Origin: an uncultured Candidatus Melainabacteria bacterium
GTDB lineage: Bacteria; Cyanobacteriota; Vampirovibrionia; Gastranaerophilales; Gastranaerophilaceae
Direction of reading: 5' to 3'
Length of the DNA: 64,000 nt
Assembly: GCA_947364235.1 (NCBI GenBank)
Contig: CANARY010000002.1
Span: 1-64,000 of the forward strand
The translations under genes were made by a program, and so were the position numbers. Under the pieces are notes generated by a model. The model saw only the letters and a list, made by a program, of their open reading frames with translations, searched no databases and had not been told where the DNA came from. Shown here in pieces: positions 16,688 through 25,039 of this stretch (its first letter is position 1; each line of letters starts with the position of its first letter).

Positions 16688-17077
16688 ATGAAGAGATTAG
16701 TTTTAACATTAGCTTTATTTACGGCTGTAAGCTGTGCAGCTATGGCAGACGGTAATGCGTTCACACCGCTTGATTTCAATGATACCCAATACGGCAGTGC
16801 TGCTCAAAATGCAAAAGCTGCTCCTGCAGCTTCTTCTGTTGAGGGAGATGCGGTTGGTAACGGAAATATCCAGAATGCAATTTTGCAATTAGATAATGCT
16901 CAGGTTGATATTCGTAATGATTTATTAAACTGTAAAACAAAATATGCGGATGTTGATGCTCAATTTAAGCTTGTGAAATCTGAAAGAAAAGCTTTGAAAA
17001 AACAAGTTTCTACAATTGAAAAAAGAATTAAAGAAATTGATAGAGCAAAAGAAAAAATTAGAAAGAATATGTTATAA
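16688..17077 (+). CDS. Small exported coiled-coil protein
   Basis: 129 residues: signal peptide to AAMADG (about residue 21), an Ala/Ser/Asn-rich linker, then a C-terminal coiled coil of ~75 residues (NAILQLDNAQVDIRNDLL through KSERKALKKQVSTIEKRIKEID). SD AAGGAG lies at 16676, with a TATAAT further upstream. It is probably periplasmic and oligomeric. Nothing identifies a family. It shares a bidirectional terminator with the convergent exported protein at 17118. Confidence 0.7.
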   Translation: MKRLVLTLALFTAVSCAAMADGNAFTPLDFNDTQYGSAAQNAKAAPAASSVEGDAVGNGNIQNAILQLDNAQVDIRNDLLNCKTKYADVDAQFKLVKSERKALKKQVSTIEKRIKEIDRAKEKIRKNML

Positions 17078-17078
17078 G

Positions 17079-17111
17079 AAAAAAGGCGGAAGCGAAGCTC
17101 CCGCCTTTTTT
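17079..17111. terminator. Bidirectional terminator
   Basis: GGCGGAAGC (17085-17093) pairs with GCTCCCGCC (17097-17105) with one mismatch and a GAA loop, flanked by an A-run on the left and TTTTTT on the right. It serves the converging genes on both sides. Confidence 0.85.
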
Positions 17112-17117
17112 CTATCC

Positions 17118-17438
17118 CTAATTTAGCTGGTTAAAAATCGGCTTGCTGTTGTCTTGCAGACACACGCCGAACTGACAATTAGAATTGTAATTAAAATTGC
17201 TTTCAGTGTTGGAGAAGTTTCTGGCTTCATTTGAAAAATCAGTACGTTTTACTGGATTCAGCCGTGCTTCAGGTGTTGCTGAAAATTCTTTAATACCGGA
17301 TTGCGGACTATATGTAGAAGAAAATTTTTCTCTAAAACCTGCTGATGCTGAACAAACATCGGCTCCTTCTTCAATAGAGCAAAGTGCAAATACCGGCATT
17401 GATATAAGCATTGCTGCTAATATAAAATACTTTTTCAT
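17118..17438 (-). CDS. Small exported protein with paired cysteines
   Basis: The start ATG at 17438 (MKKYFILAAML) is chosen because GGAGGTC lies eight bases upstream. 106 residues: a signal peptide ending near VFALCS, then a polar Ser/Asn/Phe-rich chain with cysteines at CSIEEGADVC and CQFGVC that could form disulfides. No family is recognised. Periplasmic or surface location is inferred from the signal peptide. The residue after the core (ALC) could be a weak lipobox, but the fit is poor. Confidence 0.6.
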   Translation of the reverse strand: MKKYFILAAMLISMPVFALCSIEEGADVCSASAGFREKFSSTYSPQSGIKEFSATPEARLNPVKRTDFSNEARNFSNTESNFNYNSNCQFGVCLQDNSKPIFNQLN

Positions 17439-17595
17439 TTTGACCTCCTTTTTTATATATTCTAAATTGCGTTTGAAGAATAGCATTGCCTGTAAGGGCT
17501 AGGTAAATTTACGAATTTTCCTTTATTTATAGGATGTGTTCTAATTTTTTATGATGATAATATGTAATTAAAGACATGGGATAGTGGAGGTAAAA

Positions 17596-18792
17596 GTGTA
17601 CGCTTATCAGAAGCAGACAAGTACGAGAAGATTGCATGTAGTTCAGCCAAAGCCTAAGGCTTCAAATGTTGTTTTCAAGAAACAAGTTAAAAGAAAGAAA
17701 AATAATCCTGCAAAAGAATTATTAAGGATGGCTGTTGTTTTTTCATTTTTAACAGCTTATATGACACTTGTTTTTCCTACAGCTTTTAACAGGATGATAG
17801 GTAATGTATTTTTCCCTGTAAATCTTCCAATTAATACTACTCAGCCGGACAATCTGGCAAAAAGAAAAATGAAAAAACCTGCAGCTGCTGATATGTATTC
17901 TATAGCCAATCCGGTTACCAATTACATAAGCAACGATATGTTTAATAATCGTTTGCTTTTAACTCCGATTGTTAAAAAGAATCACAGCGAAGTTACAACA
18001 ATGTATCAAACAGGAGAAATTGTCGAGCTTAAACATCAAATACAAGGACTGATGAAAGAATATCCTATGATAAAGCCTGCAATTTATGTCTGGGAATATG
18101 AAAATGGAAAATATCTTGACATAAATGGTGACAGCTTGTATTCTGCTGCAAGTATAATCAAGCTTCCGGTTCTTGTTCGTTTGTTCAAATCAATTGAAGC
18201 TAAGCAGACAACAATTTATGATGAAATGTTGTTGACAGATTATTATCAATCATCAGGTTCAGGAAATCTTCAATATGCACAAACTGGTGTAAGATATTCT
18301 CTTGACCAGCTTGCAAAAACGATGATTCAAGATTCTGATAATACATCTACAAATATGATTATGGCAAAGCTAGGCGGCATGGATGATATCAATATTGGAT
18401 TAAGAGACTGGGGGATATCAAGCACTTATGTCAGAACTTGGCTTCCTGATTTAAAAGGTACAAACAAAACTACTGCAAAAGATATTGCAAAAATTTTGTA
18501 TAATCTTGATAATCCGGGCTTTTTAAATATAAACTCTCGTGAATATATTATCGATTATATGAGCCATGTTAAAAATAACCGTTTGATTGCAGCCGGCTTG
18601 GGAGAAGGAGCTTTGTTCGTTCATAAAACCGGTGATATAGGTACAATGCTTGGAGATGCCGGTATTGTTTATGCTCAGAATGGCAAGAAATATATTGTCG
18701 TAATACTTGCAAACCGTCCTCATAATGCACCTCAAGGAAAAGATTTTATAGTCAAAGCATCAAGTCTCATATATAAGTCTATCGTTGATTAA
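17596..18792 (+). CDS. Membrane-anchored serine hydrolase, class A beta-lactamase fold without the deacylating Glu
   Basis: The start is GTG at 17596, five bases after GGAGG; the in-frame GTG at 17584 overlaps that SD. 398 residues: a basic N-terminus, one membrane segment at ~48-70 (MAVVFSFLTAYMTLVFP), a linker, then a serine hydrolase domain with SIIK (Ser186), SDN (Ser247-Asn249) and KTG (Lys344-Gly346). In true class A enzymes the omega loop has ExxLN; the aligned segment here is WLPDLKG, with Leu where the deacylating Glu should be. It therefore probably acts on peptidoglycan or binds penicillin slowly rather than conferring resistance. Type II membrane topology is inferred. Followed by its own terminator. 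Confidence 0.8.
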   Translation: MYAYQKQTSTRRLHVVQPKPKASNVVFKKQVKRKKNNPAKELLRMAVVFSFLTAYMTLVFPTAFNRMIGNVFFPVNLPINTTQPDNLAKRKMKKPAAADMYSIANPVTNYISNDMFNNRLLLTPIVKKNHSEVTTMYQTGEIVELKHQIQGLMKEYPMIKPAIYVWEYENGKYLDINGDSLYSAASIIKLPVLVRLFKSIEAKQTTIYDEMLLTDYYQSSGSGNLQYAQTGVRYSLDQLAKTMIQDSDNTSTNMIMAKLGGMDDINIGLRDWGISSTYVRTWLPDLKGTNKTTAKDIAKILYNLDNPGFLNINSREYIIDYMSHVKNNRLIAAGLGEGALFVHKTGDIGTMLGDAGIVYAQNGKKYIVVILANRPHNAPQGKDFIVKASSLIYKSIVD

Positions 18793-18822
18793 AATAGTAT
18801 GAACAATTGTAACAATTTTCTC

Positions 18823-18853
18823 AATATTTGCGTTTTCCAGCGCAAATATTTTT
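18823..18853 (+). terminator. Terminator of the serine hydrolase gene
   Basis: AATATTTGCG (18823-18832) and CGCAAATATT (18841-18850) form a perfect 10 bp stem with an eight-base loop, followed by TTT. Confidence 0.75.
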
Positions 18854-18915
18854 ATGTTCTTTTTTGTTAATAGTATGATTAAAATACAGTCAACAAGTAT
18901 AAGAAGGAATTGTGT

Positions 18916-20895
18916 ATGAAGAAATTATCAGCAATTGTTTTAACATTACTTTTTGCAGCAATGCAAATAAGTTACGCTACTGAGACATCTCTTGGTAATA
19001 TAAATAGTGCAACGGGCGGATATGCAGGCGTTGACGGGGCACTGTCTAATGATGTTACGTTAAAATTTGACGGTAACTCTCATGTAAATTGGGATACATT
19101 AAATGTAAACGGTGATCAATCTCTTAATTTTAATGCAATAAACGGTGCAAGCGGAATAACTGTTTTAAATACTGTTAATAGAGGTATGTCAACAATTGCA
19201 GGTCGTATTAGCACAAATTCTGGAATCGGGCAGCTAATTATTTCAAATCCTAACGGTGTGCTTTTTGACGGTGCACATTTTACAACTGCCGGTGATTTGA
19301 TGATTACAACTCAAGATTTATCTAATCTTAATATTGATGATATTTCAAAAACTGATTTTACAAAATTAGATACAAACGGAAAAAATATTATTATTAAAGG
19401 CTCTACTTTTGAAGTAAATGGTGATTATACAGTACTTGCTACAAAAATTGGAGCAGAAAACTCTACTATAAATGCAAAAAATGTAAAATTGCTTACATTA
19501 AATGGTCAAGATTACTTAAAATTAGGTAAAGACGAAGTAACTACCAGATTGAAAGCTGTAAATGTTAACGGAAATTTGTATATAACAAACGATGTTGGTG
19601 CAGTAGAAATTGTAAATGGCGGTACAATTAACGGGAATACAAAAATTGTTACTAACGGTAACGTTATTTTAAACAAAGAATCTAACGGTCATAAGCTTGT
19701 TATGAATGGCGATGTTGATGTAAAAGGCAACGGTGCTCAAATGTTTTTGAGAAATGCTGAAGTAGATGGCAATCTTAAGATGGTAAACGGTGGCGGTTTT
19801 CTTGATGTTGGAAATGTTCACGTGACAAAAGATGCATCTTTAAAAACAGAGCTTCTTTCTACTAATAATATGAATTGCAAACCTGTAAAACATTTTATTC
19901 ACGTTATTGGAGATACAAGAGTTGATGGTAATTTGAATATCGATTCAGAAAATAATATTCATATTGGCGGTTATGATTATTCGAAACAAGAACTTGCAGA
20001 CGGAAGTTTGACAGTCGGTGGAGATTTGAGTGCTCATGCTAAGAATGGTCATGTTACAACTACAGTTAACACAAAAGCAAATAAAATTTCTTTAAAATCA
20101 GATAATTATAATATTTTAACAGACGGAAAGGCTGTTTTAACAGCTAATGAATATGAATTTTCTGCAAATGGTTATATTGGCGGACTTCCTGACAATGCTA
20201 CAAACACAGCTGGTGAAAGAGTTGTTTACGTAATGGAAAATTATGTTCATATTCCTGATACAGTAGGAACTCCAGGATATGTAAATATTTCTGGCGGAAC
20301 TATTTCTAAGATTGAAACTCCAGAAAATGCTTCAACTTATATTTCATCAAATGGCGATGTGAAATTAGCAGGTGCAAATGCTGGTACAATTAACATCAAA
20401 GCTCCAAATAAATATATGGAAATTACTGGTGATGTTCATGCAAAAGAAATTAATGTAGGCAAAGAAACTGATAAGTTAAAAGTTGACTATCCTGCAAGAG
20501 ACTATGTTTTAAACTATACAAATATTAGAGATGGCCAGAAAGTAACTATTCAAAAGAATGAAGAAATTACATATAATTTAACAAATGGTAAGAATGGATA
20601 TAATGACGGCACTCAAGTTAAAGGTGAAATGACTTATTTGGTAGGACCTGGTTCTCCTGTTGATCCTGAAGTACCGGTTATTCCTACACCAGAGAATCCA
20701 GACCCAATCAATCCTGATGATAATGAAAACGTAAAAGTTTTACACAGTTTTGAAAATCACGGTGTAGATTTAAATCAGGTTCAAACTCCAATTGCTTATG
20801 CAGCAGATTTAGATGATGAAAACATTGATACTGGAGTTAGAAAAAATGTTGACGGCTCTGTAACGGTTGTAAGAGCGTTTCCGATGGTTAACTAA
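18916..20895 (+). CDS. Two-partner-secretion exoprotein (haemagglutination-activity domain)
   Basis: The start ATG at 18916 is six bases after AAGGAA. 659 residues: a signal peptide to SYATET (residue ~22), then the TPS/haemagglutinin domain at ~25-140 with the diagnostic NPNGVLFDGA (Asn112) and the ISTNSGIGQLIISN strand. The rest is a repeated beta-helix (GNLYITND, VNGGTINGNTKI, VDGNLKMVNGG). A Pro-rich linker (PEVPVIPTPENPDP) precedes a short tail. Such proteins cross the outer membrane through a TpsB (FhaC-like) pore and act as adhesins or toxins. No TpsB gene is in the window and no toxin domain is seen, so a surface adhesin is likelier. Confidence 0.85.
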   Translation: MKKLSAIVLTLLFAAMQISYATETSLGNINSATGGYAGVDGALSNDVTLKFDGNSHVNWDTLNVNGDQSLNFNAINGASGITVLNTVNRGMSTIAGRISTNSGIGQLIISNPNGVLFDGAHFTTAGDLMITTQDLSNLNIDDISKTDFTKLDTNGKNIIIKGSTFEVNGDYTVLATKIGAENSTINAKNVKLLTLNGQDYLKLGKDEVTTRLKAVNVNGNLYITNDVGAVEIVNGGTINGNTKIVTNGNVILNKESNGHKLVMNGDVDVKGNGAQMFLRNAEVDGNLKMVNGGGFLDVGNVHVTKDASLKTELLSTNNMNCKPVKHFIHVIGDTRVDGNLNIDSENNIHIGGYDYSKQELADGSLTVGGDLSAHAKNGHVTTTVNTKANKISLKSDNYNILTDGKAVLTANEYEFSANGYIGGLPDNATNTAGERVVYVMENYVHIPDTVGTPGYVNISGGTISKIETPENASTYISSNGDVKLAGANAGTINIKAPNKYMEITGDVHAKEINVGKETDKLKVDYPARDYVLNYTNIRDGQKVTIQKNEEITYNLTNGKNGYNDGTQVKGEMTYLVGPGSPVDPEVPVIPTPENPDPINPDDNENVKVLHSFENHGVDLNQVQTPIAYAADLDDENIDTGVRKNVDGSVTVVRAFPMVN

Positions 20896-20910
20896 ATTTT
20901 GATTATAAAT

Positions 20911-20951
20911 AACGGCGGCGGTAAGATTTCTTACCGCCGCCGTTACTTTTT
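20911..20951 (+). terminator. Very strong terminator after the TPS gene
   Basis: A perfect 15 bp stem (20911-20925 with 20930-20944) of alternating GGC/GCC triplets closes an ATTT loop, followed by ACTTTTT. The T-tract runs directly into the GTTACA element of the next gene. Confidence 0.9.
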
Positions 20952-21002
20952 GTTACAAAAAAGTCAATTTTTTCTTGAAATAATCCTTTATTAATATAAA
21001 GG
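20948..21002 (+). promoter_or_regulatory. GTTACA/CTTTATAT element of the peptidoglycan hydrolase gene
   Basis: TTTTGTTACAAAAAAGTCAA starts at 20948 and is followed by a T-tract. After 28 bases counted from GTTACA comes CTTTATTAATATAAAGG (20986-21002), itself nearly palindromic. It corresponds to the copies at 6988 (plus) and 16158 (minus). AAAGGA, the probable SD, is the end of the second block. Confidence 0.6.
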
Positions 21003-21012
21003 ATATTTAGAG

Positions 21013-23577
21013 ATGACATTAGCTATTAATAATATTAAAAAAGTGAATTATTTGCCTGAGCTTACTTTTTCAACTGGAAGCAGCTCTGTAATAATGTTTG
21101 AGAATAATGATTTGGTTCCAGCAGACAGCCTTGTTACAAAACAGCTTTGGAACGAAGATACAAAAGCTTTATTGAAGCATTCTACAAATGTGATGGGAAT
21201 TTCTAACTATTCACTTTCTATTTTAAAAGATGACAATACTGCAATTTCAAAATCGCAAAAACATCTTTTTGATTTGATGAAATATTATGAAGGTGACAGA
21301 TATTATTATTACGAAGCGATTACGACTCCTTATAAAGATAAATACGGTTCTGCTACTTGCGGTTTTGGCGAGCTTAGCAATAAACCAACAACGCAGTTAA
21401 AAGCTTATGAATCTTTTTGCAAAAAGCTTGAAAAATATTCGGCGGAAGTAAAAAATCTGCTTAACAGAAAAATTGGAAAAGGAACTTACGAAGGACTTCC
21501 TGATTCAATTAAAGAAGCTTTGATTGATTTGAACTATAACAAAGGACTGAACAAAATCAGTACTAATCCGGATTTGATGAAAGCTTTGAAATCTAAAGAT
21601 TATTCAACTGTTGTGAAAAATCTTGCTTATGTTTATTCAGGAAAGAGCAATGCAAAAAAAGTTGAAGATGCAGGCTTATATAGAAGAAGCTTAAACAGGG
21701 CAATTCTTGCAACAAGAGATTTACAAGGTAAAGAGCTTAAAGAAGCAAAGCAGGAAGTTGACGCTATGTATCAAAAAGCTCTTGCTTGTCATAAGAAAAA
21801 TAAAGTTTCAACTCTTGAACTACAGAAAATTTATGAACAGTTTACGGATGGTAAAATATCTTCTGAGCCGGTAAGTGCAGAAGCAAGAAAAATTGTTATT
21901 GATAAAAAATACCAGGGCAAAGGTCTTTACAGCGTTGTTCAGGATGTATATAAATCTTTTGGCAATGTTGATATAAGCTTTAATGAGTTTTTGGAAGAAG
22001 TTAAACGTATTAACAGAAATCCTGAAACAATAAAAGTTGGTCAGGAGCTGACTATACCTTATGTTAAGAAGGTACAAGCTCCGGTTGTGATAACTCAAGC
22101 TGATACTATACCTGAGAAAGTTGTTACAGAAGTTCCAGAAGAAACTAAGCCGGAAGAGAAAAGCTGGTTTGGTAAAGCATGGGATGGTGTGAAGAGTTTC
22201 TTCCGTTCAATTAAAAATTTCTTTGTAAATCTTTTTAGCAGTAAACAAGAAGAGTCTGAGGCTGCAGAAGAAGAAAAAAGTGTTTTTCAAAAAATGGCTG
22301 AAGAGGGAACAGTAAAACAGGAAGGCGATTTTCAGATTATAGCTGTAAATTATACTGTAAAAAAAGGTGACAGCTTGTGGAATTTGTCCAGAGAGTACGC
22401 TACTACAGAAAATATTATCTGCTCTGATAACAAGCTTGCTGACAAAAATAAAATTCGTGAAGGTCAAGAATTAAAAATTCAGAAACTTGGGTATAAAGTT
22501 CAAGAAGGTAATACTTTATTCCAAATTGCAAATAAGTTTGGCTTAACAGTTGAAATTCTTAAAGATTTGAACAATATCGAAGATGCTGAAAAAATTGAAA
22601 AAGACCAAATGCTTGAAATTCCTGGCTTTGTTTATGAAGTTAAGAAAGGTGATACTCTAACAAAGATTGCCAAACAAGTTGGAGTAAAACTGAGTGATTT
22701 GGTAAAAATAAACGGGCTTGAAAGCGATGTAATTAAGCCTGGCCAGAGAATATTTATAGTTTATAATAACTCAGATTACGCTGTTTCGGCAGATAAAAAA
22801 GAAGTAACAGTAGACAAAAATACAAATACTACAACAGAAGTTGTTGATATGAGTTCTGATGCAAAATTGGCAAAACGCCCGCTTTTGAAAAAGAAAACAA
22901 GAATTAACGGAAAAGTTGCTGCTACAAGAGCTGTTTTTGAGCCGGCAAAATCCGGTAAGCTTTCAGGTAAAACGATTATAGTAAACGCTGGACACGGATA
23001 TTCTCAGGCTGGAACAGACCACGGCGCGCTTGGAATTGCAGGAGCTGAAGACGAATGGCTTTATAACTATGATAATGCAATGAGATTGAAAGATAAATTG
23101 TGCGCTCAAGGTGCAAAGGTAATATTCCTTCAAGGACATGTGAACCTTATATCTCCAGAGATTGCAAAGAAAAATAATAAAGCTGATATGTTTATATCTG
23201 TTCACGTAAATTCACACAATAAGATAACTCAAGACAGGACTCAGGTTTATTATTCTAAGAACAAACTTGCAGCTGCTAAGAAAAGCTCAAAACTTGCTGA
23301 GATTATGGAGAAAAAATTTGACAGCTGGATACCTAAAAATGAGAAGATAGCTTCAAAAGACAAGTTTACTATAAAAGGCAGACAAGATTATGCTCAGGCA
23401 ATGCAGGCTAATTACAAAGTAATTAGAGAAGCTGAACAAAAACAAAATATTCCGTCAGTACTTTGGGAAGTTGCATTTATGGTTTCTCCAAAAGGCAGAG
23501 AAAGACTTGCTAATCCTCAATTGATGACGAATTATGCAGATATTATGGCTCAGTCTGTAGTTGAATATTTTAACTAA
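21013..23577 (+). CDS. Multidomain peptidoglycan hydrolase: GH24-like lysozyme, LysM repeats, amidase_3
   Basis: 854 residues in order: a ~85-residue leader without a Sec signal; a phage-lysozyme-like (GH24) domain at ~90-240 (YYEGDR, then KDKYGSATCGFGEL, giving candidate catalytic Glu, Asp and Thr); a weak LysM at ~297-350; a Trp/Phe-rich linker (WFGKAWDGVKSFFRSIKNFF); three LysM repeats at ~445-585 (YTVKKGDSLWNLS, YKVQEGNTLFQIA, YEVKKGDTLTKIA); and an N-acetylmuramoyl-L-alanine amidase_3 domain at ~653-854 with zinc ligands in NAGHGYS, DEWLYN and SVHVNSHN and the catalytic Glu in LWEVAFM. It should cut both glycan and peptide linkages. It converges on murQ with a four-base overlap. The absent signal peptide is odd for such an enzyme. 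Confidence 0.85.
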   Translation: MTLAINNIKKVNYLPELTFSTGSSSVIMFENNDLVPADSLVTKQLWNEDTKALLKHSTNVMGISNYSLSILKDDNTAISKSQKHLFDLMKYYEGDRYYYYEAITTPYKDKYGSATCGFGELSNKPTTQLKAYESFCKKLEKYSAEVKNLLNRKIGKGTYEGLPDSIKEALIDLNYNKGLNKISTNPDLMKALKSKDYSTVVKNLAYVYSGKSNAKKVEDAGLYRRSLNRAILATRDLQGKELKEAKQEVDAMYQKALACHKKNKVSTLELQKIYEQFTDGKISSEPVSAEARKIVIDKKYQGKGLYSVVQDVYKSFGNVDISFNEFLEEVKRINRNPETIKVGQELTIPYVKKVQAPVVITQADTIPEKVVTEVPEETKPEEKSWFGKAWDGVKSFFRSIKNFFVNLFSSKQEESEAAEEEKSVFQKMAEEGTVKQEGDFQIIAVNYTVKKGDSLWNLSREYATTENIICSDNKLADKNKIREGQELKIQKLGYKVQEGNTLFQIANKFGLTVEILKDLNNIEDAEKIEKDQMLEIPGFVYEVKKGDTLTKIAKQVGVKLSDLVKINGLESDVIKPGQRIFIVYNNSDYAVSADKKEVTVDKNTNTTTEVVDMSSDAKLAKRPLLKKKTRINGKVAATRAVFEPAKSGKLSGKTIIVNAGHGYSQAGTDHGALGIAGAEDEWLYNYDNAMRLKDKLCAQGAKVIFLQGHVNLISPEIAKKNNKADMFISVHVNSHNKITQDRTQVYYSKNKLAAAKKSSKLAEIMEKKFDSWIPKNEKIASKDKFTIKGRQDYAQAMQANYKVIREAEQKQNIPSVLWEVAFMVSPKGRERLANPQLMTNYADIMAQSVVEYFN

Positions 23578-24467
23578 AGCCTTGCAAAACTATTTAGCGC
23601 ACGCCTTAAGACACCGCAATTTTTTCTCAAAAGCTCTGCTGCTTCATCTTTGCTCAAAGAACATTTGAGCATCAAAATAGCAGTCTTTACTGACCATTCA
23701 CTTTCAAGCAAAGTTTGTAGAGCTTTTGAATGATTTACTTCTGCAATTTGAGATACAATTCTGATGGCACGGTCTTTGAGCTTTTCGTTTGTCGGCATTA
23801 AATCTATCATGAAGTTTTCGTAAGTTTTGCCGACTTTAATCATAGCACCTGTTGAAAGCATATTCAGAACCATTTTTTGAACAGAACCTGCTTTCATTCT
23901 GCTGGAGCCTGCTATTACTTCCGGACCGACTTCAACACATATTCCGTGCCCTGCTTCTTCTAAAATTAAAGCTTTATGGTTGCAGGTTAAAGCAATTGTC
24001 TTACAGTTTGCTTTTTCTGCTTGAGAAAGAACTCCTAACAAGTATTTAGGGTTTCCGCTTGCAGATATTACAACGCAAACATCTTTGTCTGTAAGAATTT
24101 GAGCGTCTTTTTCTCCGAGTTCAAAATTATCTTCAGCACCTTCAACAGCAGTTCTAATTGCGGTATCTCCTCCTGCGATTATTCCTGTTACTAAATCAGA
24201 AGGAACGCCGAATGTAGGCGGGCATTCTGATGCATCTAAAATACCTATTCTGCCTGAAGTACCTGCTCCAAAATAATAAAGCTTCCCGCCTGTGAGAAAT
24301 TGTTTTGCAATGATGTCTACTGCTTTTGCAATGTTTGGGGTTTCATCTTCGATTGCAAGCGCTACAAGCTTATCTTCTTCGTTAATTTTTCTAACGATAT
24401 CAATTGTCGAAAGTAAATCAATATCTTTCGTGTTTTCATTTCTGTACTCAGTAATAATTTCACTCAT
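23574..24467 (-). CDS. murQ: N-acetylmuramic acid 6-phosphate etherase
   Basis: 297 residues, as usual for MurQ. It cleaves the lactyl ether of MurNAc-6-P to give GlcNAc-6-P and D-lactate in cell-wall recycling. Diagnostic stretches are YYFGAGTSGRIGILDASECP (SIS domain), PPTFGVP, IAGGDTAIRTAVEGAEDN, ISASGNPKYLLG and MLSTGAMIKVGK. The start is ATG at 24467, eight bases after AAGGAG; the in-frame GTG at 24476 lies too close to the SD. It converges on the peptidoglycan hydrolase, a sensible functional pairing. No MurNAc transporter or kinase is nearby. Confidence 0.95.
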   Translation of the reverse strand: MSEIITEYRNENTKDIDLLSTIDIVRKINEEDKLVALAIEDETPNIAKAVDIIAKQFLTGGKLYYFGAGTSGRIGILDASECPPTFGVPSDLVTGIIAGGDTAIRTAVEGAEDNFELGEKDAQILTDKDVCVVISASGNPKYLLGVLSQAEKANCKTIALTCNHKALILEEAGHGICVEVGPEVIAGSSRMKAGSVQKMVLNMLSTGAMIKVGKTYENFMIDLMPTNEKLKDRAIRIVSQIAEVNHSKALQTLLESEWSVKTAILMLKCSLSKDEAAELLRKNCGVLRRALNSFARL

Positions 24468-24494
24468 CACACACACTCCTTCGGGGTAAATTTA

Positions 24495-24959
24495 CTACCC
24501 TATTTTATTTATTAAACTTGCCATTTCGATTGCAGATTTAGCAGCATCAGAACCTTTGTTTCCTGCTTTTGTACCGGCTCTTTCGATTGCCTGTTCAATG
24601 TTATCGGTTGTAAGAACTCCGAATATTACCGGAATTTCTGTTTCTAAACTAACAGATGCAACTCCTTTTGAAACTTCTGCACAAACATAATCATAGTGAG
24701 AAGTTGAACCTTTTATTACAGCGCCTAAAGTAATAACTGCATTGTATTTCTTTGAAGCAGCGCATTTTTTTGCAAGAAGCGGAATTTCAAAAGCTCCCGG
24801 ACACCAGATAACATCAATATTTTCTTCTTTAACTCCGTGGCGCTTAAGTTCATCAAGCGCGCCTGAAAGAAGCTTTGAACTTATAAACTCATTAAAACGT
24901 GAAACTATAATACAAAATTTTTCATTTGTGACTGTTAGCAGACCTTCTATAACTGACAT
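24495..24959 (-). CDS. ribH: 6,7-dimethyl-8-ribityllumazine synthase
   Basis: 154 residues, full length for RibH. It condenses 5-amino-6-ribitylaminouracil with 3,4-dihydroxy-2-butanone 4-phosphate, the penultimate step of riboflavin synthesis. Visible signatures are [47 protein letters not shown] (phosphate site and catalytic His region) and [20 protein letters not shown] with the AGNKG motif. AAGGAG and a TATAAT (24994-24989 on this strand) precede it. It is upstream of murQ on the same strand with a 27-base gap, and divergent from rsgA. Other rib genes are not in the window. Confidence 0.96.
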   Translation of the reverse strand: MSVIEGLLTVTNEKFCIIVSRFNEFISSKLLSGALDELKRHGVKEENIDVIWCPGAFEIPLLAKKCAASKKYNAVITLGAVIKGSTSHYDYVCAEVSKGVASVSLETEIPVIFGVLTTDNIEQAIERAGTKAGNKGSDAAKSAIEMASLINKIG

Positions 24960-25027
24960 TTACCTTCTCCTTAAAATCTCTATATTTATATTATACATGA
25001 TTTTAAGAGATTTTACAAAATTTATGT

Positions 25028-25039
25028 TAAAATTGTCCT
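25028..25039 (+). promoter_or_regulatory. -10 box, predicted leaderless start of rsgA
   Basis: TAAAAT at 25028-25033 ends six bases before the ATG at 25040. No SD is present. The -35 region is poor. Confidence 0.45.

Noticed and set aside
17596..18792. Antibiotic-resistance beta-lactamase
   Set aside because: The omega-loop glutamate needed for turnover is replaced by Leu, and the protein is membrane-anchored.
21013..23577. Prophage endolysin, implying a prophage
   Set aside because: The GH24-like domain is fused to LysM and amidase domains, and no capsid, terminase or integrase genes are nearby.
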